This document shows, piece after piece, positions 17,268-24,518 of a stretch of 64,000 bases of DNA; position 1 is the first letter of the stretch, and each line of letters begins with the position of its first letter. The notes under the pieces were generated by a model. It was not told where the DNA came from and made no database searches. It saw nothing but the letters and a program-made list of their open reading frames with translations. Both the position numbers and the translations under genes were made by a program. The DNA lies in the NCBI GenBank assembly GCA_900546845.1, contig UREK01000001.1, forward strand, positions 186,001 to 250,000, in the 5' to 3' direction. Source of the stretch: an uncultured Eubacteriales bacterium. GTDB taxonomy: Bacteria > Bacillota > Clostridia > Christensenellales > CAG-138.

Positions 17268-17292
17268 AAAGGGGCGGATGCTCCGCCCCTTT
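17268..17292 (-). terminator. Terminator downstream of merR-tipAS and repeat copy A
   Basis: An 11-bp stem (AAAGGGGCGGA with TCCGCCCCTTT) with a TGC loop, followed on the minus strand by TTTTTT. A near-identical hairpin (one loop base changed) sits at 17491-17515, on the other side of repeat A. Confidence 0.75.
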
Positions 17293-17489
17293 CAGCTTGT
17301 CAAAAAGTCTCTCTGGGATTGTCAAGGGCCGCAGCCCTTGACTTATGATCGTGAGCAGCGACCTGTGCGGTGCGAGCGAAAAGCCTTGCGGCGCAAGGCT
17401 TTCTTTACACGGAGCGCTGACCGCGCCATAGGCGCAAGCGCGATGTGAATACCTTAATAAAGTGGCATCTGCCACTTTATTGACAGCCG
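17293..17489 (-). repeat. Dispersed 3'-UTR element, copy A (~197 bp)
   Basis: Member of a family with copies B (23463-23569) and C (29561-29749) and a diverged relative D (20319-20580). On the plus strand it starts CAGCTTGTCAAAAA and ends with GACAGCC, imperfect terminal inverted repeats. Inside are palindromes: GTCAAGGGC/GCCCTTGAC, AAGCCTTGC/GCAAGGCTT and, near the end, AATAAAGTGGCA/TGCCACTTTATT (17456-17481). Copies B and C have GATC in place of AATA with matching changes in the other arm, so the stem is conserved by compensation. The element is flanked by duplicated hairpins at 17268-17292 and 17491-17515. It lies between the merR stop and its terminator. Confidence 0.85.
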
Positions 17490-17490
17490 G

Positions 17491-17515
17491 AAAGGGGCGG
17501 ATGTTCCGCCCCTTT
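17491..17515 (-). terminator. Duplicated hairpin directly after merR-tipAS
   Basis: An 11-bp stem AAAGGGGCGGA/TCCGCCCCTTT with TGT loop, 8 nt from the merR stop. On the minus strand it lacks a strong T-run (TTTCC follows), so the copy at 17268-17292 is the better terminator. Confidence 0.5.
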
Positions 17516-17523
17516 TCAGGCCA

Positions 17524-18288
17524 TTATAAGCATTCTGTATAACATTTCACCGCGTCCCGCAGGAACTGCGCGCAGCCCGGCAGTTCCCTGTCGTAATAGG
17601 CGGTAAAGCGCGCATCCGCAGCGTAAAGCTCCGCGATGCCCGCATGTTGCCTCGGGTCATAGCGCGGGATGGTGTAGCCGAGCCATTCCCGGTGCATCGC
17701 GGCGATCTTCTGGCCTTGTGGGCCATCCGGCGCAGCCTGCATGCGCACGGCCTCCGCGAGCGCCGCGCGGATATTTTCTTCGAGCACCGCCCAGGCCGCA
17801 TGCCGCTCTGCGCTCATGCCGAGCAGCGCGGCGTTAGCCGCGTCCACCGCGCCGCTGCCATAGGCCGCACGCGCCTCTGCACCATATTTTTCTTCGTTTT
17901 TGCGTACCAGATCGCGCTTGAAGGCTTCAAATTTTTCCGAATCGTTCATCGTATTCTCCCCTTTCCGGTCGTCCAACGTTTTTTGTACCGTCAGGATCAG
18001 CGCGTCGATCCGCGCCCGCTGCCGGGTCAGCTCTGCAAGGTGGCTCTGCAGCGCCGCCGTCTCGCTGAACCCCGGGCTGTCGAGGATGCGTTTGATCTCT
18101 GCGAGAGGGAAGCCCAGCTCCCGGAAAAACAGGATCTGCTGGAGCCGGTCCACCGCGCCCGCGCCATAAAAACGATAGCCGGCTTCGTTGAGACGCGTGG
18201 GCTTCAAAAGCCCGGTTTCGTCATACCAGCGCAGCGTGCGCGGGCTGACGCCCGCAAGCTCCGCGAGCCCCTTCACCGTGTATTCCAT
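17524..18288 (-). CDS. MerR-family transcriptional activator with TipAS ligand domain
   Basis: A 254-residue cytosolic regulator. Residues 1-70 are the MerR winged helix (YTVKGLAELAGVSPRTLRWYDETGLL), followed by a coiled-coil dimer helix (about 75-108) and a C-terminal TipAS domain (about 120-254), which in TipAL, SkgA and Mta-type proteins binds thiopeptides or other multi-ring drugs. The lack of cysteines in metal-site positions excludes a metal sensor. Its own promoter (18313-18343) has the 19-bp spacer and central dyad that MerR proteins untwist, so autoregulation is expected. No divergent drug pump is adjacent. GGAG precedes the ATG. Confidence 0.9.
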   Translation of the reverse strand: MEYTVKGLAELAGVSPRTLRWYDETGLLKPTRLNEAGYRFYGAGAVDRLQQILFFRELGFPLAEIKRILDSPGFSETAALQSHLAELTRQRARIDALILTVQKTLDDRKGENTMNDSEKFEAFKRDLVRKNEEKYGAEARAAYGSGAVDAANAALLGMSAERHAAWAVLEENIRAALAEAVRMQAAPDGPQGQKIAAMHREWLGYTIPRYDPRQHAGIAELYAADARFTAYYDRELPGCAQFLRDAVKCYTECL

Positions 18289-18312
18289 GGCATTCTCCTC
18301 CTGACATAACCG

Positions 18313-18343
18313 AGTATAAGGGTTGCCGTTACGGCAAGGTCAA
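18313..18343 (-). promoter_or_regulatory. MerR-type promoter/operator of merR-tipAS
   Basis: On the minus strand: TTGACC (18338-18343), exactly 19 nt, then TATACT (18313-18318). A perfect 15-nt dyad, TTGCCGT-A-ACGGCAA, fills the spacer (18323-18337). Over-long 19-bp spacers with a dyad between the hexamers are the hallmark of MerR-activated promoters. Confidence 0.85.
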
Positions 18344-18361
18344 GGCCTTTTTAAAGAAATC

Positions 18362-18381
18362 GCCCCGCTTTTTTGCGGGGC
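18362..18381 (-). terminator. Terminator of nadE
   Basis: Stem GCCCCGC/GCGGGGC with a six-base loop, 9 nt after the nadE stop. The following minus-strand sequence (GATTTCTTTAAAA) is T-rich but interrupted. Confidence 0.6.
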
Positions 18382-18389
18382 GCAAAGCG

Positions 18390-20291
18390 CTAGTTTTGTT
18401 CCGCCCAGGCGAGCCAGAGCGCGGCGGAAGCGTCGCTCGGCATGCGCCAATCCCCGCGGGGGGAGAGCGTGACCGAGCCGATCTTCGGCCCATCCGGCAG
18501 GCAGGAGCGCTTGAACTGCTGCTGGAAGAAGCGGCGGTAGAAATTCTTGAGCCACTTGCGGATGGTTTCCCCGTCATATTCCTCCGAAAAGGCGGCTTCC
18601 GCCAAACGCAGGATCTTTTCCGGCGGGAAGGCCCAGCGCAGCATGTAATACAGGAAAAAGTCGTGCAGCGCATAGGGGCCGACAAGGTCCTCCGTGACCT
18701 GGCTGATCTCGCCGCCCTTTGCGGGCAGAAGCTCCGGGCTTACGGGCGTGTCGAGCACGTCGAGGAGCGTCGCGCGCAGGGCGTCTTCCGCCGTGTCCGC
18801 AGCATAGCGTACCAGATGGCGCACGAGCGTTTTTGGCACGGAGGCGTTTACGCCGTACATGGACATATGGTCGCCGTTGTAGGTCGCCCAGCCGAGCGCG
18901 AGCTCTGAAAGGTCGCCCGTGCCGATGACGAGGCCGTTCACCTGGTTTGCGATGTCCATGAGCACCTGGGTGCGCTCCCGCGCCTGGCAGTTTTCAAAGG
19001 TGGTATCCTGCCGGGCCGGGTCGTGCCCAATGTCCCGGAAATGCTGCTCCACGGCGGCGGTGATGTCAATCTCCCGCAGCGTCGCGCCGAGCGCTTCCGC
19101 GAGCCGGTGCGCGTTTGTGCGGGTGCGGCGCGTTGTGCCGAAGCAGGGCATGGTGACGGCAACGAGGTTTTCCCGCGGCAGGGATAGAAGCGCGAGCGCG
19201 CGGGCGGCCGCGAGCAGCGCCAGCGTGGAATCCAGCCCGCCGGATACGCCGATGACGCCATGCGCGCAGTGCGCGGCCCGCATGCGTGCCGCAAGGCCCG
19301 CCGCCTGCATGTGGAGGATCAGTTCGCAGCGCTCTGCCCGCTCGCCGCCGCCTTCCGGCACAAAGGGATAGGCGGGGACGCGGGAAAGCGCAGAGAGGCG
19401 CGGCTCCATATCGAACAGGATGGTTTGGCAGATTCCCCGCCGCTGCGGATAGGTCGTCATGCGGCGGCGTTCGGAAGCGAGACGCTGCACGTCCAGCTCC
19501 GCGGCGCAAAGCCCTTGTGCGAACGGGGCGCGCTCGGCGAGCAGCGCCCCGTTTTGCGCGATGAGGCTGTGGCCGGAAAAGACCATGTCCGTCGTGGATT
19601 CGCCCGTGCCTGCATCGGCATAGAGATACCCGCAGACGAGCCTGCCGGACTGGGCGCGCACGAGCGTGCGCCGGTATTCCGCCTTGCCGATGACCTCGTC
19701 GCTCGCCGAAAGGTTTGCGATGACCGCCGCCCCCTCGCGGCAGAGCAGCCCGGAAGGCGCATCCGGCACCCAAAGATCCTCGCAGATCTCCACGCCGAGC
19801 GTGAAGGCCGGGAGCGCCTCACAGGCGAACAGCAGGTGCGGCGAGAGCGGCACGGGATACCCGAAGGGCGCAACGGTTTCGGAAAGCTCCGCGCCGGAGG
19901 CGAAATGCCGCTGCTCGTAAAACTCGCCGTAATTGGGGATGTGTGTTTTCGGTACGAGGCCGAGGAGCTTTCCCTTGTGGCACACGGCGGCGCAGTTATA
20001 GAGTTTGTTGCCGGAGGGGAAGGGGAGCCCGGGCAGGAGCAGCAGGTCGAGCGCCGCGGTTTCCTCCAGGATACGCGCGAGCGCGCGAAGCGCGCCTTCG
20101 AGCAGCGTTTGCTGCAAAAACAGGTCGCCGCAGGTATAGCCCGTGACGCAAAGCTCCGGCAGCGCAAGCAGGCGAATGCCCGCGGCGTCCGCCTCCCGCG
20201 CAAGCGCGATGATCCGCGCCGCGTTATAATCGCAATCCGCAACGCGGATTGCGGGCGTGGCGGCAGCAACCTTCACAAATCCGTCTTTCAT
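18390..20291 (-). CDS. nadE: Glutamine-dependent NAD+ synthetase
   Basis: Converts nicotinate adenine dinucleotide to NAD+ using ATP and glutamine-derived ammonia, the last step of NAD synthesis. The 633-residue two-domain form has an N-terminal nitrilase-type glutaminase with Glu46 (LPELC), Lys115 (VPKTHIPNY) and nucleophile Cys170 (GVEICEDLW). The C-terminal synthetase has the ATP pyrophosphatase loop SGGLDST at 350-356 and IGTGDLSELALGW. All catalytic residues are present. AAGGAG precedes the ATG. It stands downstream of purB, separated by repeat D and its flanking hairpin. Confidence 0.96.
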   Translation of the reverse strand: MKDGFVKVAAATPAIRVADCDYNAARIIALAREADAAGIRLLALPELCVTGYTCGDLFLQQTLLEGALRALARILEETAALDLLLLPGLPFPSGNKLYNCAAVCHKGKLLGLVPKTHIPNYGEFYEQRHFASGAELSETVAPFGYPVPLSPHLLFACEALPAFTLGVEICEDLWVPDAPSGLLCREGAAVIANLSASDEVIGKAEYRRTLVRAQSGRLVCGYLYADAGTGESTTDMVFSGHSLIAQNGALLAERAPFAQGLCAAELDVQRLASERRRMTTYPQRRGICQTILFDMEPRLSALSRVPAYPFVPEGGGERAERCELILHMQAAGLAARMRAAHCAHGVIGVSGGLDSTLALLAAARALALLSLPRENLVAVTMPCFGTTRRTRTNAHRLAEALGATLREIDITAAVEQHFRDIGHDPARQDTTFENCQARERTQVLMDIANQVNGLVIGTGDLSELALGWATYNGDHMSMYGVNASVPKTLVRHLVRYAADTAEDALRATLLDVLDTPVSPELLPAKGGEISQVTEDLVGPYALHDFFLYYMLRWAFPPEKILRLAEAAFSEEYDGETIRKWLKNFYRRFFQQQFKRSCLPDGPKIGSVTLSPRGDWRMPSDASAALWLAWAEQN

Positions 20292-20318
20292 GAAGAAAAA
20301 CTCCTTCTCGTAAAATCA

Positions 20319-20580
20319 AAAGGCTGTGCCGGGACTCCCAGTCAGCCTCAGGATGCAAAAACTCCGGGGGTTCGGGGGCCGCAGCCACCGGGAGTTTGGT
20401 TCGGATTTGGCGACCAGCGCGCCAAATCCGCAAAAGCGCTTGCGGAGCAAGGCTTTCTTTGCATTTGGAGCCAGCCGCGCCGGAGGCGCAGGCGCCGAAT
20501 GAGAGATTCCCGAGGAAGCGGCGCAGGCCGCTTCCTCGGTGCAGAAAGGCTGTGCCGGGACTCCCGGCAGCCTCAGGATG
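20319..20580 (-). repeat. Dispersed 3'-UTR element, diverged copy D, bounded by 36-37 bp direct repeats
   Basis: Two near-identical direct repeats (20319-20355 and 20545-20580) begin AAAGGCTGTGCCGGGACTCC and end CAGCCTCAGGATG. Each folds as a hairpin; the one at 20319-20355 is followed on the minus strand by TTTTGATTTT and can terminate purB. Between them lie four dyads: AACTCC...GGAGTT, CGGATTTGGCG/CGCCAAATCCG (20403-20430), an AAAGC-CTTGC/GCAAG-GCTTT stem that matches copy A's, and GAGGAAGCGGC/GCCGCTTCCTC (20513-20537). It follows the purB stop by 17 nt. Relationship to A-C rests on shared inner blocks and the same context, so it is less certain. Confidence 0.65.
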
Positions 20581-20597
20581 GCACAGGCGCGGCGGTT

Positions 20598-22013
20598 TTA
20601 CACCTTTACGCTCTGCAGCTCGGCGGTTTCGCCCGAAAGCAGCGGCGCGCATTCCGCGAGGAAGGCCGTAACCTGTTCCGGGCAGCGGCCGATGAACGCG
20701 CGCGGGTCGAGCGCGACGCGGATCTCTGCCTCGCCGAGCGGGAAGGCCGCATCCGCCGCAAGGCGTTCGAGCAGGTCGCAGCGCTCGCCATCCTTGATGC
20801 GGCGCGTAGCGGCCATGGAGTGCGTGCGGATGATCTCGTGAAGCGCCTGGCGGTCGCCGCCGCGCTTCACGCCTTCCATGAGGAGGTTTTCCGTCGCAAG
20901 GAAGGGCAGGAAGTTCTCCATCGCCTTTTCTATGATCTTTTCGTTTACGTGCAGGCCGGAAGCGACGTTGTGGTATAGCCGGAGCGCCGCGTCCACCGCG
21001 AGGAAGGCTTCCGGCAGGGCGATGCGTCGGTTGGCGGAATCGTCCAGCGTGCGCTCGAACCATTGGGCCGAGGCCGTCATGGGCGCGTTCTGCGCGTTCG
21101 CCATCACGTAGCGCGAAAGGGAGCAGATGCGCTCGCTGCGCATGGGGTTGCGCTTGTAGGCCATGGCCGAGGAGCCGATCTGATCCTTTTCAAAGGGCTC
21201 CTCCACCTGCTGGTCGTGCTGCAAAAGGCGCAGGTCGTTGCCGAACTTATGCGCGCTCTGCGCCACGGAGGAAAGCGCGGCAAGGATGCGGCTATCGAGC
21301 TTGCGCGGATACGTCTGGCCGGAGACGGCGTAGCAGCGCTCGAAGCCGAATGCGTTGGCGATGATGCGGTTCATCTCGTCGATCTTTGCCGTATCGCCCT
21401 CAAAGAGATCCAGGAAGCTCGCCTCCGTGCCCGTGGTGCCGCGGCAGCCGAGGAAGCGCATCGCGGAGAGCACCGCGTCGATCTCTTCAAGATCGAGCAC
21501 GAGATCCTGCATCCAAAGGCAGGCGCGCTTGCCGACGGTCACCGGCTGCGCGTTTTGATAGTGGGTATAGCCTGGGGTGGGCAGCGCCTTATAGCGTTCC
21601 GCAAAGGCGGCAAGATCCCTGAGCACGGTCACGATCTCCGCGCGCACGAGCCTGAGCGCATCCCGGTAGATCACGATGTCCGCGTTGTCGGTCACATAGC
21701 AGCTCGTTGCGCCCAGGTGGATGATGCCCTTCGCGTTCGGGCAGCGGAGGCCATAGGCGTAGATATGCGCCATCACGTCATGCCGGACGGCGGCTTCCCG
21801 TTCGGCAACGGCTTCATAGTCGATGTCTGTCAGATGCGCACGGAGTTCTTCCACCTGCGCCTCGGTGATGGGCAGGCCGAGCCTGCGCTGCGCGTCCGCG
21901 AGCTCCACCCAAAGTCTGCGCCAGGTGGAGAAACGCGTATCCGCGGAGAACAGGCGCTGCATGCGCTCGGAGGAATAGCGGGAGCAAAGCGGGCTTTCAT
22001 AGCGGTCCTTCAT
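20598..22013 (-). CDS. purB: Adenylosuccinate lyase
   Basis: Cleaves SAICAR and adenylosuccinate in purine synthesis. The 471-residue cytosolic enzyme shows the fumarase/aspartase-superfamily signature GSSAMAYKRNPMRSE, the HLGATSCYVTDNAD active-site segment and TPGYTHYQNAQPVTVGKR with the catalytic-region His. This resembles the eukaryote-like/long PurB class used by many Clostridia. The start ATG at 22013 follows GAGGGGAG; in-frame sequence upstream overlaps the purA end and is not coding. It lies 11 nt downstream of purA in one operon, so two consecutive AMP-branch steps are co-expressed. Confidence 0.95.
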   Translation of the reverse strand: MKDRYESPLCSRYSSERMQRLFSADTRFSTWRRLWVELADAQRRLGLPITEAQVEELRAHLTDIDYEAVAEREAAVRHDVMAHIYAYGLRCPNAKGIIHLGATSCYVTDNADIVIYRDALRLVRAEIVTVLRDLAAFAERYKALPTPGYTHYQNAQPVTVGKRACLWMQDLVLDLEEIDAVLSAMRFLGCRGTTGTEASFLDLFEGDTAKIDEMNRIIANAFGFERCYAVSGQTYPRKLDSRILAALSSVAQSAHKFGNDLRLLQHDQQVEEPFEKDQIGSSAMAYKRNPMRSERICSLSRYVMANAQNAPMTASAQWFERTLDDSANRRIALPEAFLAVDAALRLYHNVASGLHVNEKIIEKAMENFLPFLATENLLMEGVKRGGDRQALHEIIRTHSMAATRRIKDGERCDLLERLAADAAFPLGEAEIRVALDPRAFIGRCPEQVTAFLAECAPLLSGETAELQSVKV

Positions 22014-22024
22014 GGCAGCTCCCC

Positions 22025-23299
22025 TCAGCGCAGGATGATCGCATCCCGGTCCGCGCCCACGGAAACATAAGAAATGGGCCTGCCGATTGCGTTTTCCACA
22101 TAGCGGACGTATTCCTGTGCGGCTGCGGGCAGATCGCCGAAGCAGCGTACGGCGCTGACGTCGCTGCCCCAACCGGGCAGATATTCGATTACGGGCTTTG
22201 CCTCCGCGAGTGCAGCGGGGAAGGGGAATTCGTCTACACGCTTGCCGCCGATCTCATACTGCGTGCAGACGGGGATCCTTTCCATATAGGAGAGCACGTC
22301 GAGTTTGGTGAGGGCGATCTCCGTCGCGCCCTGCACGCGCGCGCCATAGCGCGTGGCAACCACGTCAAACGGGCCGACGCGGCGCGGGCGGCCCGTCGCG
22401 GCGCCGTATTCGCCGCCTGCTTCGCGCAGACGCTCCGCCTCCTCGCCGAACCATTCCGCCGTGAATGGACCTTCGCCCACACAGGTGGAGTAAGCCTTCA
22501 CGATGCCGAGCACGGTATCCACCTTGAGGCTCGGCAGGCCGCAGCCGATGGGCGCGTAGGCCGCAAGCGGCGTAGAGGAGGAGGTATAAGGATAAATGCC
22601 ATAATCAATATCCCTGAGCGCGCCGAGCTGGGCCTCGAACAAAATGTTCTTGCCTGCGGCCTGAGCATCGTTCAGGAAAACGCCCACATCGCACACATAA
22701 GGCTTGAGCTTGGCGCCGAATTCCTCTACCCAGGAGAGCAGGTCTGCGAGCGCATAAGGCTTTGCGCCATAGACGTTCTCGATCGTGAGGTTCTTCCAGG
22801 CAAGCACGCCGGAAAGGTGGTTCTTCAAATATCCCGGGTAGAGCAGCTCGCCCATCATCAGGCTTTTCTTTTGGTATTTGTCGCTGTAAACGGGTGCGAT
22901 ACCGCGCTTAGTGGAGCCGTATTTGGCGTCCTTGAGGCGTGCTTCCTCAAGCTCGTCCAGCAGCTTATGATAGGGGAAAACGATGGTTGCCCGGTCGCTG
23001 ATCTTGAAGTTTTCCGGCGTGACGGCAACGCCCGCCTGGCGCAGGGTCTCCATCTCGCCCCAAAGCGCCTCGAGGTCGATCACCGTGCCGTTGCCGAGCA
23101 CGTTTACCACGCCCGGGCGGAAGATGCCCGAGGGGATCAGGTGCAGCGCGAACTTGCCGTATTCGTTGATGACGGTGTGGCCCGCGTTGTTGCCGCCCTG
23201 GTAGCGGATGACGACGTCGTATTCCTCCGCGATAAGGTCCACCATGCGGCCCTTGCCCTCATCGCCCCAATTCACGCCTACGATCGCGCAGTTTGCCAT
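22025..23299 (-). CDS. purA: Adenylosuccinate synthetase
   Basis: Joins IMP and aspartate with GTP to form adenylosuccinate. The 424-residue protein starts MANCAIVGVNWGDEGKGRMVD, the family's GTP-binding loop with the catalytic Asp, then GGNNAGHTVI (catalytic His), GTTKRG-like GSTKRGIAP, and ALTKLDVLSYMERIPVC near the base-recognition site. The ATG at 23299 is set by GGAGG 10 nt upstream. An extended -10 promoter is at 23369-23396. It is the first gene of purA-purB. No PurR box or riboswitch is visible in the short leader. Confidence 0.96.
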   Translation of the reverse strand: MANCAIVGVNWGDEGKGRMVDLIAEEYDVVIRYQGGNNAGHTVINEYGKFALHLIPSGIFRPGVVNVLGNGTVIDLEALWGEMETLRQAGVAVTPENFKISDRATIVFPYHKLLDELEEARLKDAKYGSTKRGIAPVYSDKYQKKSLMMGELLYPGYLKNHLSGVLAWKNLTIENVYGAKPYALADLLSWVEEFGAKLKPYVCDVGVFLNDAQAAGKNILFEAQLGALRDIDYGIYPYTSSSTPLAAYAPIGCGLPSLKVDTVLGIVKAYSTCVGEGPFTAEWFGEEAERLREAGGEYGAATGRPRRVGPFDVVATRYGARVQGATEIALTKLDVLSYMERIPVCTQYEIGGKRVDEFPFPAALAEAKPVIEYLPGWGSDVSAVRCFGDLPAAAQEYVRYVENAIGRPISYVSVGADRDAIILR

Positions 23300-23368
23300 A
23301 GCTGATTTCCTCCATTTTTCAATTCGTAGGGGCGGCATTCCAATGGTATGCCATGCCGTTCCATCCTT

Positions 23369-23396
23369 ATCATACCATGCTTTTCCCATAAGTGAA
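23369..23396 (-). promoter_or_regulatory. Promoter of purA-purB
   Basis: On the minus strand TTCACT (23391-23396), 16-nt spacer, TATGAT (23369-23374) with TGG before it (extended -10). The leader to the ATG is about 65 nt. Confidence 0.65.
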
Positions 23397-23438
23397 CATA
23401 TGAGATGCTTATAAACATATAAATAATGCGAATAAGAA

Positions 23439-23462
23439 GGGCGGCCTCCAAAGAGGCCGCCC
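23439..23462 (-). terminator. Terminator after repeat copy B
   Basis: A 10-bp stem GGGCGGCCTC/GAGGCCGCCC with a 4-nt loop, followed on the minus strand by TTCTTATT. The next base pair begins repeat B (CAGCTTGTC), exactly adjacent. Confidence 0.65.
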
Positions 23463-23569
23463 CAGCTTGTCAAAAAAGTCTCTCCGGGATTGTCAAGAGC
23501 CGCGCCATGGGCGCAAGCGCGATGTGCAATCCTCGATCAAGTGGCATCTGCCACTTGATCGGCAGCCTG
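23463..23569 (-). repeat. Dispersed 3'-UTR element, copy B (short, ~107 bp)
   Basis: Starts CAGCTTGTCAAAAA and ends CGGCAGCCTG. It is a short version of copies A and C: after GGGATTGTCAAG it jumps to the CCGCGCCA...GGCGCAAGCGCGATG block, so the middle ~80 nt are missing. The end palindrome GATCAAGTGGCA/TGCCACTTGATC (23535-23560) is identical to copy C. It lies 6 nt after the stop of the minus-strand gene at 23576. Confidence 0.85.
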
Positions 23570-23575
23570 CGACGC

Positions 23576-24136
23576 TTACTCGTTGCCGATGGCCATGTTC
23601 GCGCCGATGGGGAGCGTAAGGTAAGTGGTCATATACCAGTGGTTGTTCACCAGCACGAGGATCATCTCGTTGGTGTAAACGCTTTCGGTTCCGTCGCTGG
23701 CGGTGAAGACGATTTCGTATTTGGCGCGTGCGGCCTTATCCGAGTTCGGGAACGTCTGCCGGATCATCGCCACTTCCGACACGCCGTATTCGGAAAGCTC
23801 CGTCAGCCGCACGGCTGTGGTGAACCCCTCGCCAACCTCAAGGATCGCTTCCTGCGCATAGTTGCGGAAAAAGGCCGGCGAGACTCCGCCCATGGACATT
23901 ACGGTCTGGAAATCCTCCCGCGCTTCCTCCGCGAGGCACTGCGTCATGGCATCAAGGTCGCTTTCGATATATAGGGCGTTGTAAAACGCAGCGAGCGTCT
24001 TTTGGATGACGGCCCTGCGCTCGGCGGAGGCGGCGAATGCGAGCCCCGCGATGAGCGCCGCCGCAGCGAGGACGCAAACAAAGATGAGCCAGATGTTTTT
24101 TCGATTTTTTTTGCTTACTTGCTGTTCTTTGGGCAT
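23576..24136 (-). CDS. Membrane-anchored or secreted protein of unknown function
   Basis: A 186-residue protein with a basic N-terminus (KKNRKN) and one hydrophobic helix (about 16-37), predicted as signal anchor or signal peptide ending near AFAASAE. The exported part has mixed alpha/beta character with a pattern (AFYNALYIESDLDAMTQCLAEE, ... KYEIVFTASDGTE, ... VLVNNHWYMTTY) reminiscent of NTF2/SnoaL-like extracellular domains. No catalytic motif is seen. AAAGGAAG precedes the ATG. Repeat B is its 3' UTR. Confidence 0.6.
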   Translation of the reverse strand: MPKEQQVSKKNRKNIWLIFVCVLAAAALIAGLAFAASAERRAVIQKTLAAFYNALYIESDLDAMTQCLAEEAREDFQTVMSMGGVSPAFFRNYAQEAILEVGEGFTTAVRLTELSEYGVSEVAMIRQTFPNSDKAARAKYEIVFTASDGTESVYTNEMILVLVNNHWYMTTYLTLPIGANMAIGNE

Positions 24137-24419
24137 AACAGATGCTTCCTTTCGTGTTCAAACAAAAACTTTAACCAAAACGATACCTAAAAGGATACAT
24201 GCCACGCAGCGTTTTTGCAAGCAGAAAAACCGTCAGGCGTTTTGGCGCACGCTGAACAGCATGGGCTTCTGCGTCAGCCGTTCGATGGGCTCACCGCGTT
24301 GATCTGGGCAAGCGTATCTCCGCCATCATAAGCGGAGGGAGGGGGACTCGTATTCCGCGGCAGTCAGGCGCGCGCGGATGCACTTGCTGGCGGCCACTTG
24401 ATCATTCGATGACAGAAAA
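24137..24419. other. Intergenic region between a secreted-protein gene and metH
   Basis: No convincing gene. It contains the leader of the minus-strand gene at 24136. A possible decayed end of the dispersed repeat (CCACTTGATC...GACAG at 24395-24414) is noted but weak. The short ORFs have no ribosome binding sites. Confidence 0.4.
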
Positions 24420-24477
24420 ATGCGGCCCCTGCCCCGATTCGGTATAATGACCGCATTTGAGGCAAGCAGGGCCGCAT
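24420..24477 (-). terminator. Long terminator of the metF-metH operon
   Basis: ATGCGGCC-CTGC on the minus strand pairs with GCAGGGGCCGCAT around a long loop, followed by TTTTTCT. It begins about 40 nt after the metH stop. Confidence 0.65.
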
Positions 24478-24518
24478 CCATCTGCAAACAAACCGTAAGA
24501 AGCCGGAAGGATATAGCG

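Noticed and set aside
24395..24414. Fragment of the dispersed repeat (CCACTTGATC...GACAG)
   Set aside because: Only about 15 matching bases with a gap; the paired arm is missing, so chance similarity cannot be excluded.
24326..24518. Small minus-strand ORF ending EYESPSLRL between metH and the secreted-protein gene
   Set aside because: It overlaps the 3' end of metH in another frame and the metH terminator, and has no ribosome binding site of its own.
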